Translations under genes and position numbers: made by a program
In this document: positions 34,496 through 46,071 of the stretch, one piece after another
Position numbering within the stretch: the stretch's first letter is position 1
How the letters are laid out: each line of letters starts with the position of its first letter
Notes under the pieces: model-generated
What the model was told of the DNA's origin: nothing
The model's input: only the letters and a program-made list of their open reading frames with translations
The model's database searches: none
DNA from: Canna indica
Lineage: Eukaryota; Streptophyta; Magnoliopsida; Zingiberales; Cannaceae
Direction: 5' to 3'
Assembly: GCA_034359265.1 (NCBI GenBank)
Contig: CP136897.1
Span: 32,227,501-32,291,500, forward strand
DNA: 64,000 bases

Positions 34496-34861
34496 GTCAT
34501 GCACTTCTGATCGTCGGCTAATAAGGGTGAGCGTCCGAGGGAGAGTTCGGGGGTCATTTTCTTCATCTCTTCGCGCGCCTTTCAGCGTCACGTGAAAAGC
34601 TGAAATCGAACAATAATGCACGGAGTTACGCATATTTTAAACAAAAAATAATAATTGCAATGTTATTTTTCTTATTTATTTACAAATTTTAATTTTTCGG
34701 GTCGGTTGCTCGATCGAGCTTGCCGTAGAGGTTGCGGCGGGCCCCGTGCGGACGATCGACAGCCAAGATTTATGGCGACGACGTCGTCCGTCCTTAACGT
34801 TTGGTTAGAAAGATTGGTAAAAAAATGATCTCGTTGTGCAATCAAATAGGTAGTAAAAAAA

Positions 34862-34980
34862 AAAGTGCAACACGAGGACTTCCCAAGGGGTCACCCATCC
34901 TAGTACCACTCTCGCGCAAGCCCGCTTCACTTCGGAGTTCTGATGAGATCCGGTGCGTTAGTACTAGTATGATTGCACCC
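34862..34980 (-). rRNA. 5S rRNA gene, unit 77 (type B)
   Basis: Type B, 95U. U59G and U53G in box A, C35U, C18U, C15U, G7A. Near copy of unit 70. Confidence 0.95.
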
Positions 34981-35345
34981 GTCATGCACTTCTGATCGTC
35001 GGCTAATAAGGGTGAGCGTCCGAGGGACAACTAGGGGTCATTTTCTTCCTCTCTTCGCGCGCCTTTCAGCGCCACGTGAAAAGCTGAAATCAGACAATAA
35101 TGCACGGAGTTACGCCCGTTTTAAACGAAAAATAATATTGAAATATTAATTTTCTTATTTATTTACAAATTTTAATTTTTCGGGTCCGTTGGTCGATCGA
35201 GCCGGCCGTAGAGGTTGCGGCGGGCCCCGCGCGGGCGATCGACAGCCAAATTTTATGGCGACGACGTCGTCCGTCCTTAACGTTTGGTTAGAAAGATTGG
35301 TAAAAAAAAAGATCTCGTCGTGCAATCAAATAGGTAGTAAAAAAA

Positions 35346-35463
35346 AAGGTGCAACACGAGGACTTCCGAAGGGTCACCCATCCTAGTACCACTCTCGCGC
35401 AAGCACGCTTAACTTCGGAGTTCTGATGGGATCCGGTGCGTTAGTGCTAGTATGATCGCACCC
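35346..35463 (-). rRNA. 5S rRNA gene, unit 78 (type B)
   Basis: Type B, one base short in the C run of box C. G97C, 95U, C15U. Confidence 0.95.
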
Positions 35464-35829
35464 GTCATGCACTTCTGATCGTCGGCTAATAAGGGTGAGC
35501 GTCCGAGGGACAACTCGGGGTCATTTTCTTCGTCTCTTCGCGCGCATTTCAGCGCCACGTGAAAAGCTAGAATCGGACTATAATGCACGGAGTTACGCCC
35601 ATTTTAAATGAAAAATAATAATTGAAATGTCATTTTTCTTATTTATTTACAAATTTTAATTTTTCGGGTCCGTTGGTCGATCGAGCCGGCCGTAGAGGTT
35701 GCGGCGGGCCCCGCGCGGGCGATCGACAGCCAAATTTTATGGCGACGACGTCGTCCGTCCTTAACGTTTGGTTAGAAAGATTGGTAAAAAAAAAGATCTC
35801 GTCGAGCAATCAAATAGGTAGTAAAAAAA

Positions 35830-35948
35830 AAGGTGCAACACGAGGACTTCCGAAGGGGTCACCCATCCTAGTACCACTCTCGCGCAAGCACGCTTAACTT
35901 CGGAGTTCTAATGGGATCCGGTGCGTTAGTGCTAGTATGATCGCACCC
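35830..35948 (-). rRNA. 5S rRNA gene, unit 79 (type B)
   Basis: Type B. G97C, 95U, C39U, C15U. The upstream element is CTAATT instead of CTTATT. Counterpart of unit 84 at 2,432 bp. Confidence 0.95.
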
Positions 35949-36317
35949 GTCATGCACTTCTGATCGTCGGCTAATTAGGGTGAGAGTCCGAGGGACAACT
36001 CGGGGTCATTTTCTTCGTCTCTTCGCGCGCGTTTCAGCGCCACGTGAAAAGCTGGAATCGGACAATAATGCACGGAGTTACGCCCGTTTTAAACGAAAAA
36101 TAATAATTGAAATGTCATTTTTCTTATTTATTTACAAATTTTAATTTTTCGGGTCGGTTGGTCGATCGAGCCGGCCGTAGAGGTTGCGGCGGGCCCCGCG
36201 CGGGCGACGGACAGCCAAATTTTATGGCGACGACGTCGTCCGTCCTTAACGATTGGTTAGAAAGATTGGTAGTAAAAAAAATGATCTCGTCGTGCAATCA
36301 AATAGGTAGTAAAAAAA

Positions 36318-36436
36318 TCGGTGCAACACAAGGACTTTCCAGGGGGTCACCCATCCTAGTACTACTCTCGATCAAGCACGCTTAAGTTCGAAGTTTTGAT
36401 GGGATCCGGTGCGTTAGTGCTGGTATGATCACACCC
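36318..36436 (-). rRNA. 5S rRNA gene, unit 80
   Basis: Carries G66U with G65A, shared only with units 85 and 86. C107U, G99A, G51C in box A, C46U, G41A, C6U. Tail CACCGA then seven T. Confidence 0.95.
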
Positions 36437-36802
36437 GTCATGCAATTCTGATCGTCGGCTAATAAGGGTCAGCGTCCGAGGGACAGCTCGGGGTCATTTT
36501 CTTCGTCTCTTCGCGCGCCTTTCAGCGCCACGTGAAAAGCTGAAATCGGACAATAATGCACGGTGTTACGCCCGTTTTAAACGAAAAATAATAATTGAAA
36601 TGTTATTTTTCTTATTTATTTACAAATTATAATTTTTCGTGTCGGTTGGTCGATCGAGCCGGCCGTAGAGGTTGCGGCGGGCCCCGCCCGGGCGATCGAC
36701 AGCCAAATTTTATGCCGATGACATCATCCGTCCTTAACGTTTGGTTAGAAAGAGTGGTAAAAAAAATGATCTCGTCGTGCAATCAAATAGGTAGTAAAAA
36801 AA

Positions 36803-36921
36803 AAGGTGCAACACGAGGACTTCCCAAGGGGTCACCCATCCTAGTACCACTCTCGCGCAAGCACACTTAAATTCGAAGTTCTGATGGGATCCGGTGCGTT
36901 AGTGCTAGTATGATCGCACCC
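36803..36921 (-). rRNA. 5S rRNA gene, unit 81 (type B)
   Basis: Type B, 95U. C57U and G51U in box A, C46U, C15U. Confidence 0.95.
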
Positions 36922-37287
36922 GTCATGCACTTCTGATCGTCGGCTAATAAGGGTGAGCGTCCGAGGGACAACTCGGGGTCATTTTCTTCGTCTCTTCGCG
37001 CACGTTTCAGCGCCACGTGAAAAGCTAAAATCGGACAATAATGCACGGAGTTACGCCCGTTTTAAACGAAAAATAAAAATTGAAATGTTATTTTTTCTAT
37101 TTATTTACAAATTTTAATTTTTCGTGTCGGTTGGTCGATCGAGCCGGCCGTAGAGGTCGCGGCGGGCCCCGCGCGGGCGATCGACAGCCAAGATTTATGG
37201 CGACGACGTCGTCCGTCCTTAACGTTTGGTTAGGAAGATTGGTAAAAAAAATGATCTAGTCATGCAATCAAATAGGTAGTAAAAAAA

Positions 37288-37410
37288 AAGATGCAATGCG
37301 AGGGAGGACTTCCTAGGGGGTCACCCATCCTAGTACTACTCTCGCCCAAGCACGCTTAACTTCGAAGTTCTGATGGGATCCGATGCGTTAGTGCTGGTAT
37401 GATCACACCC
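37288..37410 (-). rRNA. 5S rRNA gene, unit 82 (4-bp insertion)
   Basis: Four extra bases at about 104-107 (plus strand GAGGGAGGAC for GAGGAC) disrupt the 3' helix. C116U, G110A, U109C, G97A, C46U, C28U, C6U. TATA-like element CATATTAG. Probably inactive. Confidence 0.93.
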
Positions 37411-37776
37411 AATATGCACTTCCGATCGTCGCCTAATATGGGTGAGCATCTGAGGGAGAGTTCGGGGGTCATTTTCTTTGTCTCTTTGCGCGCCTTTTAG
37501 CGCCACGTGAAAAGCTGAAATCGGACAATAATGCACGGAGTTACACCCGTTTTAAACGAAAAATAATATTGAAATATTATTTTTCTTATTTATTTACAAA
37601 TTTTAATTTTTCGGGTCGGTTGGTCGATCGAGCCGGCCATAGAGGTTGCGGCGGGCCCCGCGCGGGCGATCGACAGTCAAATTTTATGGCGACGACATCG
37701 TCCGTCCTTAACGTTTGGTTAGAAAGAATGGTAAAAAAAAAGATCTCGTCGTGCAATCAAATAGGTAGTAAAAAAA

Positions 37777-37895
37777 AAGGTGCAACACGAGGACTTCCGA
37801 AGGGGTCACCCATCCTAGTACCACTCTCGCGCAAGCACGCTTAACTTCGGAGTTCTGATGGGATCCGGTGCATTAGTGCTAGTATGATCGCACCC
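37777..37895 (-). rRNA. 5S rRNA gene, unit 83 (type B)
   Basis: Type B. G97C, 95U, C24U, C15U. Counterpart of unit 78 without its 1-base deletion. Confidence 0.95.
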
Positions 37896-38261
37896 GTCAT
37901 GCACTTCTAATCGTCGGCTAATAAGGGTGAGCCTCCGAGGGACAACTCGGGGTCATTTTCTTCGTCTCTTCGCGCGCGTTTCAGCGCCACGTGAAAAGCT
38001 GGAATCGGACAATAATGCACGGAGTTACGCCCGTTTTAAACGAAAAATAATAATTGAAATGTCATTTTTCTTATTTATTTACAAATTTTAATTTTTTGGG
38101 TCGGTTGGTCGATCGAGCCGGCTGTACAGGTTGCGGCGGGCCCCGCACGGGCGATCGACAGCCAAATTTTATGGCGACGACGTCGTCCGTCCTTAACGTT
38201 TGGTTAGAAAGATTGGTAAAAAAAATGATCTCGTCGAGCAATCAAATAGGTAGTAAAAAAA

Positions 38262-38380
38262 AAGGTGCAACACGAGGACTTCCGAAGGGGTCACCCATCC
38301 TAGTACCACTCTCGCGCAAGCACGCTTAACTTCGGAGTTCTAATGGGATCCGGTGCGTTAGTGCTAGTATGATCGCACCC
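38262..38380 (-). rRNA. 5S rRNA gene, unit 84 (type B)
   Basis: Type B. G97C, 95U, C39U, C15U; same gene body as unit 79, but with an intact TTATTA element. Confidence 0.95.
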
Positions 38381-38749
38381 GTCATGCACTTCTGATCGTC
38401 GGCTAATAAGGGTGAGCGTCCGAGGGACAACTCGGGGTCATTTTCTTCGTCTCTTCGCGCGCGTTTCAGCGCCACGTGAAAAGCTGGAATCGGACAATAA
38501 TGCACAGAGTTACGCCCGTTTTAAACGAAAAATAATAATTGAAATGTCATTTTTCTTATTTATTTACAAATTTTAATTTTTCGGGTCGGTTGGTAGATCG
38601 AGCCGGCCGTAGAGGTTGCGATGGGCCCCGCGCGGGCGACGGATTGCCAAATTTTATGGCGACGACGTCGTTCGTCCGTAACGATTGGTTAGAAAGATTG
38701 GTAGTAAAAAAAATGATCTCGTCGTGCAATCAAATAGGTAGTAAAAAAA

Positions 38750-38868
38750 TCGGTGCAACACAAGGACTTCCCAGGGGGTCACCCATCCTAGTACTACTCT
38801 CGATCAAGCACGCTTAAGTTCGAAGTTTTGATGGGATCCGGTGCGTTAGTGCTGGTATGATCGCACCC
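38750..38868 (-). rRNA. 5S rRNA gene, unit 85
   Basis: As unit 80 (G66U, G65A, G51C, C46U, G41A, C107U) but without G99A and C6U. Confidence 0.95.
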
Positions 38869-39233
38869 GTCATGCAATTCTGATCATCGGCTAATAAGGG
38901 TCAGCGTCCGAGGGACAGCTCGGGGTCATTTTCTTCGTCTCTTCGCGCGCCTTTCAGCGCCACGTGAAAAGCTAAAATCGAACAATAATGCACGGAGTTA
39001 CGCCCGTTTTAAACGAAAAATAATAATTGAAATGTTATTTTTCTTATTTATTTACAAATTTTATTTTTTCGGGTCAGTTGGTCGATCGAGCCGGCCGTAG
39101 AGGTTGCGGCGGGCCCCGCGCGGGCGAACGACAGCCAAATTTTATGGCGACGACGCCGTCCGTCCTCAATGTTTGCTTAGAAAGATTGGTAAAAAAATGA
39201 TCTCGTCGTGCAATCAAATAGGTAGTAAAAAAA

Positions 39234-39352
39234 AAGGTGCAACACGAGGACTTCCCAGGGGGTCACCCATCCTAGTACTACTCTCGATCAAGCACGCTTA
39301 AGTTCGAAGTTTTGATGGGATCCGGTGCGTTAGTGCTGGTATGATCGCACCC
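39234..39352 (-). rRNA. 5S rRNA gene, unit 86
   Basis: As unit 85 without C107U and with nine T directly after CACC. The 3' end appears recombined onto the unit 80/85 gene body. Confidence 0.95.
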
Positions 39353-39718
39353 GTCATGCAATTCTGATCGTCGGCTAATAAGGGTCAGCGTCCGAGGGAC
39401 AGCTCGGGGTCATTTTCTTCGTCTCTTCTCGCGCCTTTCAGTGCCACGTGAAAAGCTAAAATCGGACAATAATGCACGGAGTTACGCCCGTTTTAAACGA
39501 AAAATAATAATTAAAATGTTATTTTTCTTATTTAATTAAAATTTTTAATTTTTCGGGTCGGTTGGTCGATCAAGCCAGCCCTAGAGGTTGCGGCGGGCCC
39601 CGCACGGGCCATCGACAGCCAAGATTTATGGCGACGACGTCGTCCGTCCTTAACATTTGGTTAGAAAGATTGGTAAAAAAAATGATCTCGTCGTGCAATC
39701 AAATAGGTAGTAAAAAAA

Positions 39719-39837
39719 AAGGTGCAACGCGAGGACATCCCAGGGTGTCACCCATCCTAGTACTACTCTCGCCCAAGCACGCTTAACTTCGGAGTTCTGA
39801 TGGGATCCAGTGCGTTAGTGCTGGTATGATTGCACCC
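39719..39837 (-). rRNA. 5S rRNA gene, unit 87
   Basis: Type A. U109C, A101U, C92A in box C, C29U, G7A. The upstream spacer lacks most of the AT-rich block (junction near 40,010). Confidence 0.95.
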
Positions 39838-40165
39838 GATATGCACTTATGATCGTCCGCTAATAAGGGTGAGCATCCGAGGGAGAGTTCGGGGGTCATT
39901 TTCTTAGTCTCTTCGCGCGACTTTCAGCACCACGTGAAAAGCTAAAATCGGACAATAATTCACGGAGTTACGCACGTTTTAAACGAAAAATAATAATTGA
40001 AATGTTATTTTTCGGGTCGGTTGGTCGATCGAGCCGGACGTAGAGATTGCGGCGGGCGATCGACAGCCCAATTTTATGGCGACGACGTCGTCCGTCCTTA
40101 ATGTTTGGTTAGAAAGATTGGTAAAAAAATGATCTCGTCGTGCAATCAAATAGGTAGTAAAAAAA

Positions 40166-40284
40166 CAAGTTCAACACGAGGACTTCCGGGAGGGTCACCC
40201 ATCCTAGTACTACTCTCGCCCAAGAACGCTTAACTTCGAAGTTCTGATGGGATCCGGTGCATTAGTGCTGCTATGATCGCACTC
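40166..40284 (-). rRNA. 5S rRNA gene, unit 88
   Basis: Type A, TTG tail. C114A, G97C, U96C, C94U, G60U in box A, C46U, C24U, C14G, G2A. Upstream element TTATTAGAC. The 3' spacer lacks both the AT block and 11 bp of GC block. Confidence 0.94.
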
Positions 40285-40650
40285 AATATGCACTTCTGAT
40301 CGTCGTCTAATAAGGGTGAGCGTCCGAGGGAGAGTTCGGGGGTCATCTTCTTCGTCTCTTCGCGCGCCTTTCAGCGCCACGTGAAAAGCTAAAATCGGAC
40401 AATAATGCACGGGGTTATGCCCGTTTTAAACGAAAAATAATAATTGAAATGTTATTTTTCTTATTTATTTACAAATTTTAATTTTTCGGGTCGGTCGGTC
40501 GATCGAGCCGGCCGTAGAGGTTGCGGCGGGCCCCGCGCGGGCGATCGATAGCCAAGATTTATGGCGACGACGTCGTCCGTCCTTAACGTTTGGTTAGAAA
40601 GATTGGTAAAAAAAATGATCTCGTCGTGCAATCAAATAGGTAGTAAGAAA

Positions 40651-40769
40651 AAGGTGCAACACGAGGACTTGCCAGGGGTTCACCCATCCTAGTACTACTC
40701 TCGCCCAAGCACGCTTAACTTCGGAGTACTGATGGGATCCGGTGCGTTAGTGCTGGTATGATCGCACCC
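40651..40769 (-). rRNA. 5S rRNA gene, unit 89
   Basis: Type A. G99C, C91A, A42U. Five T, then C. Confidence 0.95.
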
Positions 40770-41135
40770 GATATGCACTTCTGATCGTCGGCTAATAAGG
40801 GTGAGCGTCCGAGGGACAACTCAAGGTCATTTTCTTCGTCTCTTCGCGCGCCTTTCATTGCCACGTGAAAAGCTAAAATCGAACAATAATGCACGGAGTT
40901 ACGCCCCTTTTAAACGAAAAATAATAATTGAAATGTTATTTATCTTATTTGTTTACAAATTTTAATTTTTCGGGTCGGTTGGTCGATCTAGCCGGCCGTA
41001 GAGGTTGCGGCGGGCCCCGCGCGGGCGATCGACAGCCAAATTTTATGGCGACGACGTCGTACGTCCTTAACGTTTGGTTGGAAAGATTGGTAAAAAAAAT
41101 GATCTCGTCGTGCAATCAAATAGGTAGTAAAAAAA

Positions 41136-41243
41136 AAGGAGCAACACGAGGACTTCCCAGGGGGTCACCCATCCTAGCCCAAGCACGCTTAACTTCGGAG
41201 TACTGATGGGATCAGGTGCGTTAGTGCTGGTATGATCGCACCC
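41136..41243 (-). pseudogene. 5S rRNA with 11-bp internal deletion, unit 90
   Basis: Positions 67-77 are missing: CCTAG joins CCCAAGC on the plus strand. This removes the whole IE and part of the loop E region while box A, box C, promoter and terminator remain. A115U, A42U, G31U. Shares A42U with unit 89. Confidence 0.94.
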
Positions 41244-41609
41244 GATATGCACTTCTGATCGTCGGCTAATAAGGGTGAGCGTCCGAGGGACAACTCAAGG
41301 TCATTTTCTTTGTCTCTTCGCGCGCCTTTCAGCGCCACGTGAAAAGCTAAAATCGGACAATAATGCACGGAGTTACGCCCGTTTTAAACGAAAAATAATA
41401 ATTGAAATGTTATTTATCTTATTTGTTTACAAATTTTAATTTTTCGGGTCGATTGGTCGATCGAGCCGGCCGTAGAGGTTGCGGCGGGCCCCGCGCGGGC
41501 GATCGATAGCCAAATTTTATGGCGACGATGTCGTCCGTCCTTAACGTTTGGTTAGAAAGATTGGTAAAAAAAATGATCTCGTCGTGCAATTAAATAGGTA
41601 GTAAAAAAA

Positions 41610-41728
41610 AAGGTGCAACACGAGGACTTCCCAAGGGGTCACATATCCTAGTACTACTCTCGCCCATGCACGCTTAACTTCGGAGTTCTGATGGGATCCG
41701 GTGCGTTAGTGCTGGTATGATCGCACTC
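41610..41728 (-). rRNA. 5S rRNA gene, unit 91
   Basis: Type A, 95U. G86U and G85A in box C, U62A in box A, G2A. Copied as unit 101. Confidence 0.95.
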
Positions 41729-42094
41729 GATATGCACTTCTGAACACCGGCTAATAAGGATGAGCGTCCGAGGGAGAGTTCGGGGGTCATTTTCTTCGTC
41801 TCTTCCCGTGCCTTTCAGCGCCACGTGAAAAGCTAAAATCGGACAATAATGCACGGAGTTACGCCCGTTTTAAACGAGCAATAATAATTGAAATGTTATT
41901 TTTCTTATTTGTTTACAAATTTTAATTTTTCGGGTCGGTCGGTCGATCGAGCCGGCCGTAGAGGTTGCGTAGGGCCCCGCGCGGGCGATCGCAGATAAAT
42001 TTTATGGCGACGACGTCGTCCGTCCTTAACGTTTGGTTAGAAAGATTGGTAAAAAAAATGATCTCGTCGTGCAATCAAATAGGTAGTAAAAAAA

Positions 42095-42213
42095 AAGGTG
42101 CAACACGAGGACTTCCCAGGGGGTCACCAATCCTAGTACTACTCTCGCCCATGCACGCTTAACTTCGGAGTTTTGATGGGATCCGGTGCGTTAGTGCTGC
42201 TATGATCGCACCC
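42095..42213 (-). rRNA. 5S rRNA gene, unit 92
   Basis: Type A. G85U in box C, U62A in box A, G41A, C14G. Counterpart of unit 102. Confidence 0.95.
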
Positions 42214-42579
42214 ATCATGCACTTCTGATAGTCGGCTAATAAGGGTGAGCGTCCGAGGGACAGCTCAGGGTCATTTTCTTCGTCTGTTCGCGCGCCTTTC
42301 AGCGCCACGTGAAAAGCTGAAATCGGACAATAATGCACGGAGTTACGCCCGTTTTAAACGAAAAATAATAATTGGAATGTTATTTTTCTTATTTATTTAC
42401 AAATTTTAATTCTTCGGGTCGGTTGGTCGATCGAGCCGGCAGTAGAGGTTGCGGCGGGCCCCGCGCGGGCGATCGACACCCAAGATTTATGGCGACGACG
42501 TCGTCCCTCCATAACGTTTGGTTAGAAAGATTGGTAAAAAAAATGATCTCGTCGTGCAATCAAATAGGTAGTAAAAAAA

Positions 42580-42698
42580 AAGGTGCAACGCGAGGACTTC
42601 CCAAGGGGTCACCCATCCTAGTACTACTCTCGCCCAAGCACCCTTAACTTCGGAGTTCTGATGGGATCCGGTGCGTTAGTGCTGGTATGATCACACCC
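42580..42698 (-). rRNA. 5S rRNA gene, unit 93
   Basis: Type A, 95U. U109C, C57G in box A, C6U. This combination recurs in units 103, 109 and 114. Confidence 0.95.
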
Positions 42699-43065
42699 GA
42701 TATGCACTTCTGATCGTCGGCTAATAAGGGTGAGCCTCCGAGGGAGAGTTCAGGGGTCATTTTCTTCATCTCTTTGCGCGCCTTTCAGCGCCACGTGAAA
42801 AGCTGAAATCGGACAATAATGCACGGAGTTACGCCCGTTTTAAATGAGAAATAATAATTGAAATGTTATTTTTCTTATTTATTTACAAATTTTAATTTTT
42901 CGGGTCGGTTGGTCGATCGAGCCCGCCGTAGAGGTTGCGGCAGGCCCCGCGCTGGCGATCGACAGCTAAATTTTATGGCGACGATGTCGTCCGTCCTTAA
43001 CGTTTGGTTAGAAAGATTGGTAAAAAAAATGATCTCGTCGTGCAATGAAATAAGTAGTAAAAAAA

Positions 43066-43184
43066 AAGGTGCAACGAGAGGACTTCCCAAGGGGTCACCC
43101 ATCCTAGTACCACTCTCGCGCAAGCACGCTTAACTTCGGAGTTCTGATGGGATTCGGAGCGTTAGTGCTAGTATGATCGCACCC
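43066..43184 (-). rRNA. 5S rRNA gene, unit 94 (type B)
   Basis: Type B, 95U. U109C, G108U, G31A, A27U, C15U. In the second copy of this block its place is taken by the unrelated unit 104. Confidence 0.95.
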
Positions 43185-43550
43185 GTCATGCACTTTTGAT
43201 CGTCGGCTAATAAGGGTGAGCGTCCGAGGGACAACTCGGGGTCATTTTCTTCGTCTCTTCGCGTGCCTTTCAGCGCCTCGTGAAAAGCTGAAATCGGACA
43301 ATAATGCACGGAGTTACGCCCGTTTTAAACGAAAAATAATAATTGAAATGTTATTTTTCTTATTTATTTACAAATTTTAATTTTTCGGGTCGGTTGGTCG
43401 ATCGAGCATGCAGTAGAGGTTGCGGCGGGACCCGCGCGGGCGATCGACGGCCAAGATTTATGGCGACGACGTCGTCCGCCCTTAATGTTTGGTTAGAAAG
43501 ATTGGTAAAAAAAATGATCTCGTCGTGCAATCAAATAGGTAGTAAAAAAA

Positions 43551-43669
43551 AAGGTGCAACGCGAGGACTTCCCGAGGGGTCACCCATCCTAGTACTACTC
43601 TCGCCCAAGCACCCTTAACTTCGGAGTTCTGATGGGATCCGGTGCGTTAGTGCTAGTATGATCGCACCC
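43551..43669 (-). rRNA. 5S rRNA gene, unit 95
   Basis: Type A. U109C, U96C, 95U, C57G, C15U. Counterpart of unit 105; both have the spacer variant GAGCATGCAGTAG. Confidence 0.95.
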
Positions 43670-44023
43670 GTCATGCACTTTTGATCGTCGGCTAATAAGG
43701 GTGAGCGTCCGAGGGACAACTCGGGGTCATTTTCTTCCTCTCTTCGCGCGCTTTTCAGCGCCACGTGAAAAGCTGAAATCGGACAATAATGCACGGAGTT
43801 ACGTCCGTTTTAAACGAAAAATAATAATTGAAATGTTATTTTTCTTATTTATTTACAAATTTTAATTTTTTGGGTCGGTTGGTCGATCGAGCCGGTCGTA
43901 GAGGTTGCGGCGGGCGATCGACAGCCAAATTTTATGGCGACGACGTCGTCCGTCCTTAACGTTTGGTTTGAAAGATTGGTAAAAAAAATGAGCTCGTCAT
44001 GCACTCAAATAGGTTAAAAAAAA

Positions 44024-44142
44024 AAGGTGCAACATGAGGACTTCCCAGGAGGTCACCCATCCTAGTACTACTCTCGCCCAAGCAAGCTTAACTTCGGAGT
44101 TCTGATCGGATCCGGTGCGTTAGTGCTGGCATGATCGCACCC
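44024..44142 (-). rRNA. 5S rRNA gene, unit 96
   Basis: Counterpart of unit 72 at an offset of 11,577 bp and the second gene with U at 93. G108A, G58U in box A, C36G, A13G. Confidence 0.95.
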
Positions 44143-44508
44143 GTCATGCACTTCTGATGGTCGGCTAATAAGGGTGAGCGTCCGTGGGATAGCTCGGGGT
44201 CATTTTCTTCGTCTCTTCGCGCGCCTTTCAGCGCCACGTGAAAAGCTGAAATCGGACAATAATGCACGGAGTTACGCCCGTTTTAAACGAAAAATAATAA
44301 TTGAAATGTTATTTTCCTTATTTATTTACAAATTTTAATTTTTCGGGTCGGTTGGTCGATCGAGCCGGCCGTAGAGGTTGCGGCGGGCCCCGCGCGGGCG
44401 ATCGACAGCCAAGATTTATGGCGACAACGTCGTCCGTCCTTAACGTTTGGTTAGAAAGATTGGTAAAAAAAATGATCTCGTCGTGCAATCAAATAGGTAG
44501 TAAAAGAA

Positions 44509-44627
44509 AAAGTGCAACATGAGGACTTCCCAAGGGGTCACCCATACTAGTACTAGTATCGCCCAAGCACGCTTAACTTCAGAGTTCTGATGGGATTCGA
44601 TGCGTTAGTGCTGGTATGATCGCAACC
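44509..44627 (-). rRNA. 5S rRNA gene, unit 97
   Basis: Counterpart of unit 73, with the same IE damage (G72C, G70U), plus C47U. Confidence 0.94.
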
Positions 44628-44994
44628 GTTATGCACTTCTGATCGTCGGCTAATAAGGGTGAGCGTCCGAGGGAGAGTTCGGGGGTCATTTTCTTCATCT
44701 CTTCGCGCGCCTTTCAGCGCCACGTGAACAGCTGAAATCGAACAATAATGCACGGAATTACGCCCGTTTTAAACGAAAAATAATAATTGAAATGTTATTT
44801 TTCTTATTTATTTACAAATTTTAATTTTTCGGGTCGGTTGGTCGATGGAGCCGGCCGTAGAGTTTGCGGCGGGCCCTGCGCAGGCGATCGACAGCCAAAT
44901 TTTATGGCGGCGACGTCGTCTGTCCTTAACGTTTGGTTAGAAAGATTGGTAAAAAAAATGATCTCGTCGTGCAATCAAATAGGTAGTAAAAAAA

Positions 44995-45113
44995 AAGGTG
45001 CAACGCGAGGACTTCCCAGGGGGTCACCCATCCTAGTACAACTCTCGCACAAGCACGCTTAACTTCGAATTTCTGATGGGATCCGGTGCGTTAGTGCTGA
45101 TATGATCGCACCC
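44995..45113 (-). rRNA. 5S rRNA gene, unit 98
   Basis: Counterpart of unit 74. U at 65 with A74U, U109C, C46U, C44A, C14U. Confidence 0.95.
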
Positions 45114-45467
45114 GTCATGCACTTCTGATCGTCGGCTAATAAGGGTGAGCGTCCGAGGGACAGCTCGGGGTCATTTTCTTCGTCTCTTCGCGTGCCTTTC
45201 AGCGCCACGTGAAAAGCTGAAATCGGACAATAATGCACGGAGTTACGCCCGTTTTAAATGAAAAATAATAATTGAAATGCTATTTTTCTTATTTGTTTAC
45301 AAATTTTAATTTTTCGGGTCGATTGGTCGATCGAGCCGGCCGTAGAGGTTGCGGCGGGCGATCGACAGCCAAATTTTATGGCGACGACGTCGTCCGTCCT
45401 TAACGTATGGTTAGAAAGATTGGTAAAAAAAATGATCTCGTCATGCAATCAAATAGGTTAAAAAAAA

Positions 45468-45586
45468 AAGGTGCAACACGAGGACTTCCGAGGGGGTCAC
45501 CCATCCTAATACTACTCTCGCCCAAGCACACTTAACTTCGGAGTTCTGATCGGATCTGGTGCGTTAGTGCTGGTATGATCGCACCC
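45468..45586 (-). rRNA. 5S rRNA gene, unit 99
   Basis: Type A. G97C, C78U, C57U, C36G, G30A. The 3' half follows unit 75; the 5' half (C36G) resembles units 72 and 96. Confidence 0.95.
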
Positions 45587-45952
45587 GTCATGCACTTCTG
45601 ATCGTCGGCTAATAAGGGTGAGCGTCCGAGGGACAGCTCGGGGTCATTTTCTTCGTCTCTTCGCGCGCCTTTCAGCGCCACGTGAAAAGCTGAAATCGGA
45701 CAATAATGCACGGAGTTACGCCCGTTTTAAACGAAAAACAATAATTGAAATGTTATTTTTCTTATTTATTTACAAATTTTAATTTTTCGGGTCGGTTGGT
45801 CGATCGAGCCGGCCGTAGAGGATGCGGCGGGCCCTGCGCGGGCGATCGACAGCCAAGATTTATGGCGACGACGTCGTCCGTCCTTAACGTTTGGTTAGAA
45901 AGATTGGTAAAAAAAATGATTTCGTCGTGCAATCAAATAGGTAGTAAAAGAA

Positions 45953-46071
45953 AAAGTGCAACATGAGGACTTCCCAAGGGGTCACCCATCCTAGTACTAC
46001 TATCGCCCAAGCACGCTTAACTTCGGAGTTCTGATGGGATCCGATGCGTTAGTGCTGGTATGATCGCAACC
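45953..46071 (-). rRNA. 5S rRNA gene, unit 100
   Basis: Type A, 95U. G108A, G70U in IE, C28U, G3U. T run broken by C after five T. Same gene body as unit 104. Confidence 0.95.

Larger units (their letters stand above)
31000..34990. repeat. Duplicated pair, units 69-70 and 76-77
   Basis: Offsets of 3,307 bp (69 to 76) and 3,362 bp (70 to 77). The 55-bp difference equals the deletion in the spacer between 69 and 70, so that deletion followed the duplication. Confidence 0.8.
35160..38880. repeat. 2,432-bp repeat (units 78-80 and 83-85)
   Basis: Three units repeat at 2,431-2,432 bp. The GGTAGTAAAAAAAATG spacer insertion and the CGATCAAG gene form mark units 80 and 85; unit 86 carries the gene form alone. 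Confidence 0.85.
32290..45520. repeat. Dispersed duplication, units 72-75 and 96-99
   Basis: About 1.65 kb at roughly 32,290-33,945 is repeated at roughly 43,867-45,522 with an exact 11,577-bp offset for all four genes. Shared rare marks are GCACTCAAATAGG, the TATCGCCC form and GCAACC ends. Confidence 0.85.
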
